NCBI GenBank assembly: GCA_019915015.1
Contig: JAHBBC010000014.1
Coordinates: 186,001 to 250,000 of the forward strand
DNA: 64,000 nt
DNA from: Auriscalpium vulgare
Lineage: Eukaryota; Basidiomycota; Agaricomycetes; Russulales; Auriscalpiaceae
Direction: 5' to 3'
In this document: piece after piece, positions 23,663-34,237 of the stretch
How the letters are laid out: each line of letters opens with the position of its first letter
Numbering within the stretch: position 1 is the stretch's first letter
Program-made: the position numbers and the translations under genes
The notes under the pieces: generated by a model
The model's database searches: none
Seen by the model: the letters and a program-made list of their open reading frames with translations, nothing else
What the model was told of the DNA's origin: nothing

Positions 23663-25411
23663 TATGATTCTTCTTGGTTGGGTAGTCGAAGAGATATGGC
23701 TTGGGGGTAGTGAGGGCTGAGGGATGAAGATGTCTGAAATAATGAGGTTTAAATACGTAGAAGCCCCCTTCTCGGAATTTGCTCTCGAAGATTGTACTCC
23801 AATTGGAATTCAGTTGATCGCGCCCACATCGCTCCCAGCGGCACCCTGGTAAGCACAGCGTGTTCGTCGCTTGGTGCTGCCGCCCGCGGTTCGGTCCCGC
23901 CGATCGTATAGAGTCTGCGAAGCTCTCACCCTAAACGATCTCCGCGGCTGCGAGTTTCCAACGTCATCCAATAGAAAGATCGCAAAGAAGAAGCGAGCGG
24001 CCGCGCGCAATTAACCTATCTGTATAGGAGCCCCTTAACACGCGCGCGAAGTTGGATTAGCATGAGACACGGGCAGGAACGGGACGTCATCGTTGCCACT
24101 GTCCCGCGCGAGGTGCGATGCCAGTCAGAAGCAGGCATTGAACTGAGAATGTCCTGCAGAGCTTGAAAGATACACTCGCAGAAATGATGGTCGCAGTTGA
24201 TTCTCAGCCCGACAAGGAACGGCCGCAGGGAAGAAGCATGGAGCACGAAACAGAAGGCGGCTTAAGCATTGTTCCGAACCAAGGCCAAGTTAGGGCTCGA
24301 CGATCGCGCAATTCTACGCATCCCAGTGGACGATAAAAGAACGGCAGATAGTCGAATGGCCGCAGCGGAGTTCATGTGATCAGCGGATGTTTGGGAGCCA
24401 CGGCAAGGTGACTTGAGAGGATTTGAAAAACCAAGAGGAAAGGAGCAAGAGGGCGCGCCCATTTGTGCGAGATAAGATGGATTATATAGAGTTGCACTGT
24501 CGCGGTACCGGCGGAGCACCAGAAACTAAGTGTATGCGCTGTAGGATATCTGTTCGATCGAGGGTGTCAAATTGCCGCGAGGTTTGGCCGAAGGCGCAGG
24601 GCTGAGGGAGGAGACAGGCCGTAGCTTGAACTTATGCCATATGGTATCAGAAGATAGTCGTCCTTATGGTGGAGGCAGGTGGAGGCATGGCTACTGAGGT
24701 GACTGAGGCCCGACTAGCGCCCGCGTGCACGTGGCACTCGGGCCAGCGCCCGACCACGTCCGACGCTGTCCGACGCGTTCGATCAACAGCTGCAGTTCTC
24801 TTTCTATCACCGCTACAACTACAGCATGGAGTGGGAGTAATACGGAGAGCAGGACTGAAGACGGAGCTTGGCCTGAAAGACTAGTTGCATCGACTCATCG
24901 TTAATGAAGATCAGACAGAAGGATACCGCACATCAAGAGAACTGTACTTACCACGTAAGCCCGGTCCTTCGGCGCAAACAAAATAGTGCGGCCCCTCACG
25001 GCCTCAATCATCATGGCAATTTGCAGCGAAGACATTCCTCGGTCACGGCTCACAATCTGATGAGCGAAAGAACGAGCGACTCTTCAGGCGACACGGAGGC
25101 AGTGACAGTTCGTCGGGTAGTAGTCGCCCCTGTCAACCGCCCCAGCGAGTATGCAGCGAGTATATGCCTGTTGTGTTTGTGAAGATCATTGCGGGGAAGT
25201 GTGAGAGCATGTTCGACGCAAGGGTGTACGACGTCGTCGGACTCCGCTCGGCTGAAGCTGCTGACAGTCTCCCACGGTCGCGAGACCGTCCATGTATATT
25301 CTATACGATTTTACCAAGATGAGGGAGGTAAAATTGAGATCGAAATGAAGGGTATCAGGCTCCTAGTCTATGCGCCCGTGCTGCCTGGAAAGCTTCTCCG
25401 ACGTCAAACCA
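23663..25411. other. Spacer between desaturase copy 1 and terpene synthase
   Basis: No gene supported. It is the promoter side of desaturase copy 1 (AT-rich stretch around 23740) followed by sequence homologous to 30.7-31.93 kb, then a unique stretch (24.89-25.41) that forms the 3' flank of the terpene synthase. Confidence 0.45.
24748..24777 (+). repeat. Decamer minisatellite, three units
   Basis: Three head-to-tail 10-base units of the form GTCCGACNNN (first one GCCCGACCAC). The duplicated block has four units at 31786-31825, so the array changed length after duplication. Confidence 0.7.
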
Positions 25412-26697
25412 TCAACGTTTCAACTCCAGCAGCGGGTCACCCTCTACTGGGCACCCCAATCCCGCCTTTTTCGGTCTCATAATGACCATCCTATGCTTAT
25501 GGATATCCAAGCCGTCTGTCCCGAAGTACCGCTGACTTTCGAAGTTCCACGAGTCGTTCGAGCGCACCCACCCGACAAGGCCAAGGAGGTACTCGTCCAC
25601 ATCGTCGCGGATGACCTCGTTCCACACAGGTAGACTGTTCCACGTCTCGATGATTGCCTCGTTCAGTTCCGTGTGCCGCCTTTCCAGCCAGTCCAGTGCG
25701 CCATTGAGGTCGATCTTGAGCTCTGCCATCACGATCGTGAGGATGTTGTGAAGGTCCTCGCCGTTCGCTTGCTCCTTGTTGTACGAGCATAGGTCCTGCA
25801 ACCACATGACAATTAGCCCCGGAGTACGTGAGGAAACGCAGATTGAGACGTACATTGTCGAGAATGATGACATCGGTGACTAGTTGCGCCAGTTTCACGA
25901 CCATTGGGTGGAAGAATACTTCGTCCGGAATGTCCATCGCGAGCTCTATCGGAACGTACGAGGGCTCGGCGCCGATGGTGTACCGACGAATATTGAAGTA
26001 TTCTTCGATGCTCCGGACATGTGTCTCGTCTCGGTCCTGCGCTTCCGCAACCACGGCGTCCGTGTACCTCGTGAAAGCATCCACGAAGTGTTTCTGGGCT
26101 GTGGGGGTCGCCGTCTCGACAGCAAGCTCCCAGAACCTGGTCCAAATATCATGTACTTGAGACTCTTATGCGCAAAGAGTGTGAACGGTAACGCACTGTC
26201 TGGCCACCTCGCCGAGAAGGCACTCTCCCGCAGGACGGGGCTTGTGGGGGTTACGAAGGGCGTCCATGACCATGTCCGCATAAACGCGGACGTCGTCGCC
26301 GTGGGACAGGTCTGTGTACCCCTCAAAGACGAAAAAGAGCACCATGAGATCGCAGCCAGTTCGAAGCCTCGCTACAATTCGAACATTTCATTATTCGTGG
26401 AGTACATCGCATCGTCGTGGGCTATTGGACATACCTTTGTCAGTGAACGCATACGACAGAGACGCAAGCAACCCTGCGGAATATTAGTCCCCAGAACATA
26501 ATCAGATAGGTTATGAGCTCACAGTAGTCGCCATTGTCGAAGGCGTCTTGAGTCTTGGGACCGAATACGCGGAAGCTGTGAAGCCATGCTCGACTCTCAG
26601 CCTTGACCGCCTCGTAATGTGGGTTGATAATGCGTGGCCACGGCCATCCTGCAAGCGTCTCAGGCAATCGATAAGAGACTTGCGTTGGTGATTGCAT
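25412..26697 (-). CDS. Sesquiterpene synthase (basidiomycete terpene cyclase)
   Basis: Class I terpene cyclase converting farnesyl diphosphate to a sesquiterpene. Start [20 protein letters not shown], with [16 protein letters not shown], the usual N-terminal pattern. Introns GTGAGC...CGCAG and GTATGT...TTGTAG join DNGDY to [20 protein letters not shown] and then [19 protein letters not shown]. The Mg-binding NSE triad [15 protein letters not shown] is perfect, and the C-terminal RxxxxxRY-type region is [20 protein letters not shown] then RYFGTDG. The first metal motif reads EGYTD where most relatives have D(D/E)xxD, so the leading Asp is Glu. Roughly 350 residues, normal length. It sits between two duplicated desaturase blocks with no P450 visible, so no complete cluster is evident. 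Confidence 0.88.
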
Positions 26698-27469
26698 AGT
26701 GGGGTGGCGATTGAAGCGCGGGCAACTCACAGGACCACTTTTATGTCTAGCGAAGGTAAAGAGCGCATTAGAAACATTTCCTATGCTGCGGGGACGCGCA
26801 TTCCGTTCTTGAATAACGGGCGGCAGGACGATCGATGTCCCGGTCTGACACACGCGCGTCCGATAAGACACTGGAGAGACGCAAGCGCGTTCCGACCCCT
26901 TGAGAAGCTAGCGTAACATCCGCAGGCACCTCACAAATATTAATGACCGGTCAGCAACGATATAGAAGCAAATTCCTCACTACTTACCAGACCGCATACG
27001 GAACCCACCCACGCTGTGCCAAGCTAAGCTGTATGGGTAAGAAGTCCCCGTTCCGTCGCATAGATATAGCCTTCAAACGCGTCGAACCGACGGGAATAGT
27101 AAGCCACAACTCGGGTCATGAAGCCCACAACACATCCCATGAAATTGCAGATCCTGATGATAGCTCGGAGATCTGCTGTTCAGTTCATCTCTGTGAATAG
27201 CAAACCCCCAGGTACGTAGAACTCCTGGCGGTAATTTGTGAGCCTGAGCGCCTCCGGGATAGTCCGACCTACATTTGGTCATCAGCGTCGAACAGTCGGA
27301 CGGCGACCTGCCGACGCCGAGGTCTCAAGTACAATAGACGTCGCCCACGTACCCGAAGATTCGTCGCGAAGTTGTGGTTCCATTACTCGCAGTGGATGCG
27401 CCGGCGCTTGCGCGACGGTGCTGACGCGGAAAAGATGTTCTGACCTCGCTAAGCGTTCGATTTCGGCGA
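26698..27469. other. Upstream flank of terpene synthase, no gene
   Basis: Promoter side of the terpene synthase and unique sequence. I see no coding signal and no clear TATA box close to the start codon. Confidence 0.4.
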
Positions 27470-27690
27470 GGACGATTCTGATTGGAGCCTTCGCGCAGGA
27501 CTTGAGGCAGCATGTGAGCCAATCGAAATACAACCGAAGGCAGCGCTTTGATAGCACCCACTGCCGAGAAGATGGTGGCACGATCCTGCTGTAAGTATGT
27601 AACATAGATGATATCGATGAGTGCGCATAATGGACAGTACTCGGAAGGAAGACGCACCAGATCGCACTGATCATTGACTCGAAATGACCA
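27470..27690 (-). repeat. Dispersed repeat R1 with a conserved minus-strand frame
   Basis: About 220 bases resemble 36535-36770 in the same orientation (roughly three quarters of bases agree by eye). On the minus strand both copies keep a related peptide: DRATIFSAVGAIKALPSVVF here against RATTFSEKGAIEALLTMV there, each followed by LAH. This suggests a relic of an unknown coding sequence rather than random repeat DNA. Confidence 0.55.
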
Positions 27691-27914
27691 AATTACGCCC
27701 TTCAAGATTCGAACACGAAAATAGGGTAGAAGTACGGCGGTGAAGCCCACATAAGGTTAAGCGTGCTTTTCAGGATCGTTCAAGGGCCGATGAGGTTAGG
27801 TGCTTTGTGATCAGTCTCGCCGCTCGTGGCAGAGTGTCGTCTTGTGCGGTCTGTTCGCCTTCGGCGAGGCGCAGGGCGATTAGTACTAGTGGAGGAAACA
27901 TAGGAGGATAAAAT

Positions 27915-28856
27915 AGAGCAAGCATGCAACGTCGCCAAACACTTCTTGAGTCGCGCCATATTGCGCTTCCTTGCACGCCGGCATCGCCCCCGTACATGCC
28001 AATGACCACAGACTGTAGCGCTGCCGTCGTAGATGCGGCAAAGGGTGTCACATACGTGCAGCCAAGTTCAGACTGGGCCGTATTGATAACGGGTGCGCCA
28101 AAAAGCATCGATAGGTTGCCACGAATGTCATCAAAGAGGTCGTCCTCGCTTACCGATGTGATCACCGGGCGAGGGCCGCTGCGATGGTGCCCTTTTCAAC
28201 TTTGTGGCCGATATGAGTCTCAGCGACGACGTCGACAAAGTCGGCGAAGGCGCTATGGAATAGTGGCATTGAAGGGCCAACGCAACCCTGGCGACCATTG
28301 TAGATCTGGTGAGTCCTCTGTGCCCATCCGAAGTCGGCGGCGCAGAGCAACCCTTTGCTTTCGATTTGGCAATCTCGAGCTCTGCGCAGTTCATGGGTAG
28401 CCCTAGAAGGTGCTTGAATATGACACAGTCAGCTTTTGACATCGAGAGGACACCGCACGACGTACCTTTGGTGCATTGAACATTCATTGGTATCCAGTGT
28501 GACTCATTCTCATCGAGCGTTTAGAATATCTCAGACAACTTTGTAAAGATCTATGCGCAGCATGTCCGCGTGTCGACTTGCAAGAAAACCATTGGCTCGT
28601 TGATTCAGAATGTTAAGAGACTCGGCATGTAGCTCGACTACGACAGGGCTAGCGGCGGAATGTTAAGTGAAGCCCGCGGGACCGCAAGTAGAGCAAGACG
28701 AGGACGCACGACGCGATAAATGGCAATGTTCCCTGCGTCAGCATCAAGCTCTCGGAAACTCGGTTTGTGCATGGAGATCGGTGAGACTGGTGGTCAGGAC
28801 TGCGGTGTGTAGGCTGCGGCGTTCGCCAACACGGTCAACAGGTTCACCTCTGACAT
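27915..28856 (-). pseudogene. Crinkler-like gene relic without kinase domain (copy 2)
   Basis: Matches the header and middle of copy 1 (19.8-21.9 kb): NVQCTKG, LSMSKADCVIFKHLLGLPMN, CAELEIAKSKAKG, then FDDIRGNLSMLFGAPVINTA and SELGCTYVTP, GDAGVQGSAIWRD. It ends at the duplication edge near 27910, before any kinase motif. Frames differ between pieces and the first exon is badly eroded. Its donor site (AAAG|GTACGT) is the best of the three copies and supports the intron proposed for copies 1 and 3. Confidence 0.65.
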
Positions 28857-29143
28857 GACGGGAACTCAGTCGTGATAGTGGTCGTGTGGACACTGGCGAT
28901 GGATGGTCATGAAAGTTGGAAGTATAAATTTGAGTTGAACCACGGTGCGACTTTCTCACGATGACTTGTTATTTATTTGGTAACTCTTCACCGGCGTGTA
29001 TGAGAATCCCGAGTGAGACAATTATATACATTCGCGATCTCAGAAGCGAAGAGAGTTTACATTCTAGTTACATACTTTACAAAGTCAAAAAGAAAGTTAC
29101 TTTCGTCGGAACCGGCAGCTAGGACGTGAGTACTTGTTGTGAG

Positions 29144-30635
29144 CTAGGCCTTGCTGCGAGTAATTTTCCACAGCACGACGAAGATGGACGCATCACAGTG
29201 CCTGTACTCCGCGCCGAGCAGTGATTTCAGCTTCTCCGTCGCGGCAGGTGCGTTATCTACCAGCCTCGTTAGCGCGATCCAACAGTGGTGATGATCCGGC
29301 GTACAGAAAGGCAACTCGGGGAACAAGTGATGGATGATGTGGCAGTGACCCATCTGTCGCAAACCGTGATGAGCACCCGCTGCAGCGAGAGGGACGAATG
29401 AGTGCTTACATTGTGCAGGAAGAACTTGCCCTGCCAGCCGAGGAAACTCCTGTCCATCGATGACAGCTGCCCCTCGCGGTGCTCCGTCGGCGCGCCTCCA
29501 TCGTCAGACTCCGTGTGCTGCAGGAGCACGGCCATCGAAATCCAGAAAGAGAAGAGCAACCACGGGACGAAGTACACCTTGCACATCGTTACCACGCCGA
29601 TCAGGGAGCATGCGTAGTACAGGAGGCCCGCGACGCCAAGCAGTCCCGCATCTGAGACGATAGTCGCCGAATAGCTCTGGAAATTTTCGGACGAGGCTAA
29701 GGACTGTAAGGGTGAGTGGCGCGATGAAGTCTTGATGCGCAAACGTACAGGACTGGAAGGTTACAGCACGCCAGAGACTATGCATGCGCTGCAGGACGAG
29801 TGCCGGCACGAGGTAAAGCGGCGTATCCTTGATGGACTCCCAGGCGGTGTCGTCTTCCTCGCTATGTTCCGTCAAAAGGGGAAAAGATTCGGACATCTTG
29901 ACGTCATGACCGACGCTAAAGTCCGCGACGTATTAGAACCATGATGTAGGAGAAACTTCACACTTACTGCTCAGTTTTCCTTCCCACAGCATGGGCGTGT
30001 GTCATGTGGTGCAAGGCGTGTGCATGGCCCCAGCTGAGGTACGGCATACCGAGCGCCGTGTGAACAACCTGCGAAGATGGTCATGAGTCGGGTCGGGTAT
30101 CGCGGAAAGAGATGAAAAGTCGCACAAAGCCCACGGCGTCGCTGACTTTCTTCGAGGATGAGAAAGCAGAGTGACCGCACTGTCGCACCTCGGATGAGCA
30201 CACTGACAGACAGTGACTAGGATGCTAGGGCTCACCTCATGCCCCATGACCCAGAGACCGGCAAAGACGAGGCCCTGGAACCACCAGCTGCGAGTGCCCA
30301 TCAAAAAACAAATCAAGGCGGTAGGAGGGCAAGGCTACTTACTACAATCCCCACAGCACGACGCGCGCTGCGGTCGTAGGCGCCTCACCTAGACCGGCGA
30401 CCTCAAGCCAGTTGTCGGAGTAGTACGCTCCGAGTCCAAGCAAAATGGCCAGAACAAAGTCACGAAGAAGATACTGGCAGCTTTTGAAAGTCGAACGGGC
30501 GAATAGCTCAGGCGGGATAGCTGCCTTGATATCGCTCAGCGTCCTATCGCAACTCGTCAACATCTCGTCTGAGGACCAGGAAAGGCGCACATACCTGCCA
30601 CCCACGACAAACGGCTCATCCAGTGGAGCGCCCAT
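29144..30635 (-). CDS. Membrane fatty acid desaturase (copy 2, intact)
   Basis: Second copy of the di-iron delta-12/omega-3-type desaturase and the better preserved one. Start MGAPLDEPFVVGGRY. An intron (GTAAGT...TCGCAG) joins VLWGLY to WWFQGLVFAGLWVMGHE. Box 1 HECGHSAF is split by the next intron, box 2 is HALHHMTHAHAVG, and box 3 is GHCHIIHHLFPELPFC. The C-terminus DNAPAATEKLKSLLGAEYRH...VVLWKITRSKA ends at the TAG at 29144. Membrane segments are as in copy 1 (VLAILLGLGAYY, LLGVAGLLYYACS). Roughly 400 residues after splicing, normal for the family. Confidence 0.83.
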
Positions 30636-31785
30636 TCTTCTTGGTTGGGCCGTCGAAAGAGATGATCGGGGGGTAAAAAGTTCTTAGGGATCAAGATGTC
30701 CGCACTGAGGAGTTTTAAGTACTTAGAAGCCTCACCTTCTCTGGAAGATTGTGAAGATAGTGCTTCAATTAGGAATGATCCCACCTGCATCAGCCTGCAT
30801 CGCTCCCCACTGTCTTCCGCGCAAGGTCGGCAGCGGAGACTAGGTAAGCACAGCGTGTTCGCCGCTGGCTGCTTCTGGTCCGCGTATCAATACCGCGCCC
30901 GCGGTTCGGCTCGCCGATCGTATAGAGTCGGATAGGATACGGCAAACACTCTTATCACTCTTACCCTGAACGGTACCGCGGCTGAGTTGCCAACGTCACC
31001 CAATAGAAGGATCTCATGTAGAGTATCTAGGCTTGAACACTGCGGCCGCGCGCACGCAGGATCAGTACCTGTCCCTTTCCTCGAAGTCAGATTAGCAAAC
31101 AGATAAGAAAGTGGGAGAGATAGTGATGACACGGACAATGAATTGGACGTCATCGTTGCCACTCCTGTCTTTGTATATACAGCGCCGTCTAAGTAGCGCG
31201 GAACCCTGCTCTGTCGCGAGGTGCGATGCCAGTCAGAAGCAGGCATTGAGCTTGACCTGTATCAAGCCTCAAAGATAAGTACACTCGCAGCAAATGGATG
31301 GTCGCAGGTGATTTGAAATTCCCAGCCCGGCCGCAAGGGACAAGAAGCATGGAGTACGGCCAGAAGGCGGCTTAAGCTAATTGTTCCGAACCAAGGCCAA
31401 GACCAAGGACAAGACCTAGGCCAAGTTAGGGCTCGACGATTGCGCAATTCTACGCATCCTAGAGGGCGATAGAAGAACGGCAGATAGTCGAACGCGGGCC
31501 GCAAATGGTTCTTGTGATGGGCGGATTTTCGGAGCCACGAGTGGGTGAGCTTGTGGCATCTTGCAGGCCGCGCGCATACGCTGGCAGTCGCGACGATGGG
31601 TGTGTGCGCTGAGTTTCCAAGAGGATGCTCGATCGAGAGGGCTTCAAATTGCCGAGGTTTGGCCGAGAACGGGAGCGTCAGTATTATCGCTGAGCTTTGG
31701 AAGTCGGATGAGGGCGAGAGTACAGAGGAGACAGAGTGTGCCAGGATCGAGCCAGCCGCAACGTGCACGTGGCACTCGGGCCAGT
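30636..31785. other. Promoter flank of desaturase copy 2, no gene
   Basis: Homologous to 23.66-24.75 kb with indels. Open frames here are not conserved with unit 1, which argues against a gene. A short direct repeat of CCAAGG/CCAAG units (about 31391-31426) is visible. Confidence 0.45.
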
Positions 31786-31825
31786 GTCCGACCACGTCCG
31801 ACGCTGTCCGACGTTGTCCGACACG
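31786..31825 (+). repeat. Decamer minisatellite, four units
   Basis: Four 10-base units GTCCGACCAC, GTCCGACGCT, GTCCGACGTT, GTCCGACACG. Counterpart of the three-unit array at 24748-24777. Confidence 0.75.
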
Positions 31826-32488
31826 TTCAGCAGTACTTCGCATTCTCTGTCTATCATCCCTTCAACTACAGCATGTTTGGGAGCAGTACGAAGAGCAGTA
31901 ATCAAGGCGGAGCTTGGCCTGAAAGACTCGAAGCAGGACAAGATGAACTGTTTGTGCGTCGCAATCTCTTTCTTCGATGAACGCGCTTGACTTCGCAGTT
32001 CTGCCCTCCGATCTGGTCGCCATCGCACCACAAGAGTACTATGCTGTTGGCCCCAACCGGTCGCATGTACGCCGCAGAGAGGCAGCATCCACGACGTCGT
32101 CGCTCTCAAGAACGAATCAGCCACGATACAGTTCCCGGGGTGGCGGAAGATGGCCTTCATGTACGTGCAGTTCCACCCACGTTTATCATATGCACCTTGT
32201 CTTTGAGAGACGCCCCTCCCAGGTTGTGAGGCTGGCGACGCACGACAGCAACGTGGACCGCCCTGTCGCTGCGGCCCACGACTCCGAGCGGCCCTAGCTT
32301 GCGCTTGTTGGTCTTCCCAGCCGAGCATGGCTCGCGTCCAGCTCCTACGTCGCCAACGCGAGGCTTCGCACGCTCTCTGCGGCGTCAACGTTGTGGCCAC
32401 TCTCCGGCCGTACGATGTGGCGACGGCGTCCCTTTATATATGAGCTCCAGTTGAGCCCTCGCACAGCATCTTGCAGCCTGACCTTGAC

Positions 32489-33516
32489 ATGTTCACCTAT
32501 GACCTCGACTTTGGCCGCCACGCAGCTCAGACTGTTGGCCTTGACTCTCAAGCGTAAGCCTGTCCTTCTGGTGACCGGTGAAGCTCAACATCGTGCTGAT
32601 TGATACACCAGCTGTGATGCATCTTGCATACCCTCGCCACTGCACAGTCCCAGATCAGTTTATCAACTTGAATGCAGGGAGAACCTTGGCCGCTTCGCTC
32701 CGACCTTCATCCGGCGTGACTGCTGGCGAGGCCACAACTGGCAGACACCCGATGTCCATCTGTTGGTCGTCTACAATCCTTTGGAGACCCCCCGTACAGT
32801 CCCGACCGATATTATCCTTCCTGACGCCCTTACTATCGTGCTTTTTCTGGACCAATCGAAGTCCTGGCACGACAGCCTTGCTATGGGGGTCGAAAATTTG
32901 GAGGTCTCCCCACCGGCGCTTTATCTTCAAACACGGGCTGTGTACCCGGTTGAAGAATATTCTATCAACTTGAAGATCCCAACACAGCAGCACCCGTATT
33001 GGACCGAGCGGAAGGACGGGGAAGCTTCGTGGAAGCTGACGTTCTCGCCGGGAGGTGACGTTCAACCGTCGAACAAGGACGACCGACGACTAAGGATTCA
33101 TATCGCCGCACCGCTGCAGTTTGACGTTCGACCTCCCTTTGTGGTATACCACAAGCCCTCCGTCAAGTCCCGCGTTTCTCAACAAGAACTCACTCTCGTC
33201 CCTCAACCTCGCTCTAATTTTCGACGCGCTAACCGCGCCTCCTCTGCGGCATACTGCGAGCCTTGTTGGCTACCCGCCTCACCAGTGCGTCTGTCGCTTC
33301 CCTACGTCCCACAGATAATAAATGTTCACTGCTTTGCAGCTGGACGGTAACTTCACATGCGAGTTTCCCGCCGCTCGACGGCTACCCTATGCCAATCAAA
33401 AAATTACTCTTGACCCTCTGTATATCGCGAAGATTTACTTTTCTGAGGCGTCTGCCAGCTGTTATCGCTGGTCCCATGGAAGACCGACCCTTGTACCGTC
33501 GGGCGCCGAAAGCTGA
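32489..33516 (+). CDS. Hypothetical protein, about 304 residues
   Basis: Three exons that splice cleanly in phase: 32489-32553, 32612-33284 and 33340-33516. The introns are 58 and 55 bases, and the first has a good branch site GTGCTGAT. The protein begins MFTYDLDFGRHAAQ and includes LLVVYNPLETPRTVPTDIIL, PYWTERKDGEASWKLTFSPG and, in exon 3, LDGNFTCEFPAARRLPYANQ. There is no signal peptide, membrane segment or domain I recognise. The frame may extend upstream: EPSHSILQPDLD precedes the ATG in frame after a possible acceptor (CTCCAG). It lies between duplicated blocks and may be lineage-specific. Function unknown. Confidence 0.5.
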
Positions 33517-33539
33517 ATAACGATGATGATGAATATTTG

Positions 33540-34115
33540 AACAACTTATGGATACACCTTGGTATATGAGGTCGTGTCATGCTCCTGCTTCTCCGTACAC
33601 GTACACGTCCGGTCAGTATAAGTAACGTCTATAATATGAAACGTAGAGCAGTCCGTGAATCATGAAGCAGAACATGGCATCGAGCAAAACGCGGGTACCG
33701 AGTGTAACGCCACGCACTAGCTCGGATTGCACCACACGTTGCCCCAGCGGTCCTGCGCAGCACAGGTGCTTGGCAGACGGGTGACCGGGTAGCTTACGCA
33801 CCAGACTTCGTGGTGAAGTACGTCGGCCCGTTTACCTTCGTGCCGTCCTGGATCGTGTACGCCGTGACGTTCGTGAGCGGCGTCAGGCCGTCCAGCAGCC
33901 AATTCGTCCGCCACCCCTGCTCGTCGCGCAGCCAGTTCTGCTGGCGTACAACGTCGCTGGCGGTCTTCGCGTCCGTGTGGCTACGTAGGGCGCACGCGGT
34001 GTGGTGAGCGCGGATGAGCGTGGCCCGTCGGGCGGGGTGGGGAAGGCGAGCTCGGCGAGCGGGAGGGTGTTGCGCGAGCGGGGACGCCCCGAAGGAGGGG
34101 GAGTAGAGGAGAGTG
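33540..34115 (-). pseudogene. Truncated, internally deleted copy of MID1
   Basis: Inverted fragment of the MID1 gene at 50.5-52.1 kb. On the minus strand it starts within ACALRSHTDAKTASDVVRQQ, continues NWLRDEQGWRTNWLLDGLTP and AYTIQDGTKVNGPTYFTTKS, then jumps directly to QDRWGNVWCNPS and the 3' flank. About 600 bases that encode the Cys-rich C-terminal half are missing, and the 5' third is absent. The deletion puts the last segment out of frame. The 3' UTR match continues to about 33540, so the copy arose from genomic DNA, not from an isolated exon. Confidence 0.8.
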
Positions 34116-34237
34116 TGGTGAGCATAGATTGGGAAGAATGACAACGTCCATGTGTCGGGCCCCAAACACGCACAAATATCCACATGTCCGAGAAACCTTG
34201 GCGAGCAAGGTAAGCCATCCACGACTGCGTTACCGCC

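Larger units (their letters stand above)
20770..24885. repeat. Segmental direct duplication, unit 1
   Basis: This block and 27.91-31.93 kb are aligned over their length. Each has the middle and header of a Crinkler-like gene, a desaturase gene, its promoter flank and a decamer-repeat end. Unit 1 keeps the adjoining kinase domain (19.77-20.67 kb), which is missing next to unit 2. The left breakpoint is near 20770/27905 and the right one near 24885/31930, with an offset of about 7.1 kb. Confidence 0.75.
27905..31935. repeat. Segmental direct duplication, unit 2
   Basis: Partner of 20.77-24.89 kb. It contains the truncated Crinkler-like gene (27.92-28.86), desaturase copy 2 (29.14-30.64), its promoter flank, and the decamer array. 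The kinase domain present beside unit 1 is absent, so the left breakpoint cuts the Crinkler-like gene in the middle. Confidence 0.75.

Noticed and set aside
31684..32400. Minus-strand frame of 238 codons starting near the hypothetical gene
   Set aside because: Crosses the edge of the segmental duplication and the decamer array, and is not conserved in unit 1. No domain.
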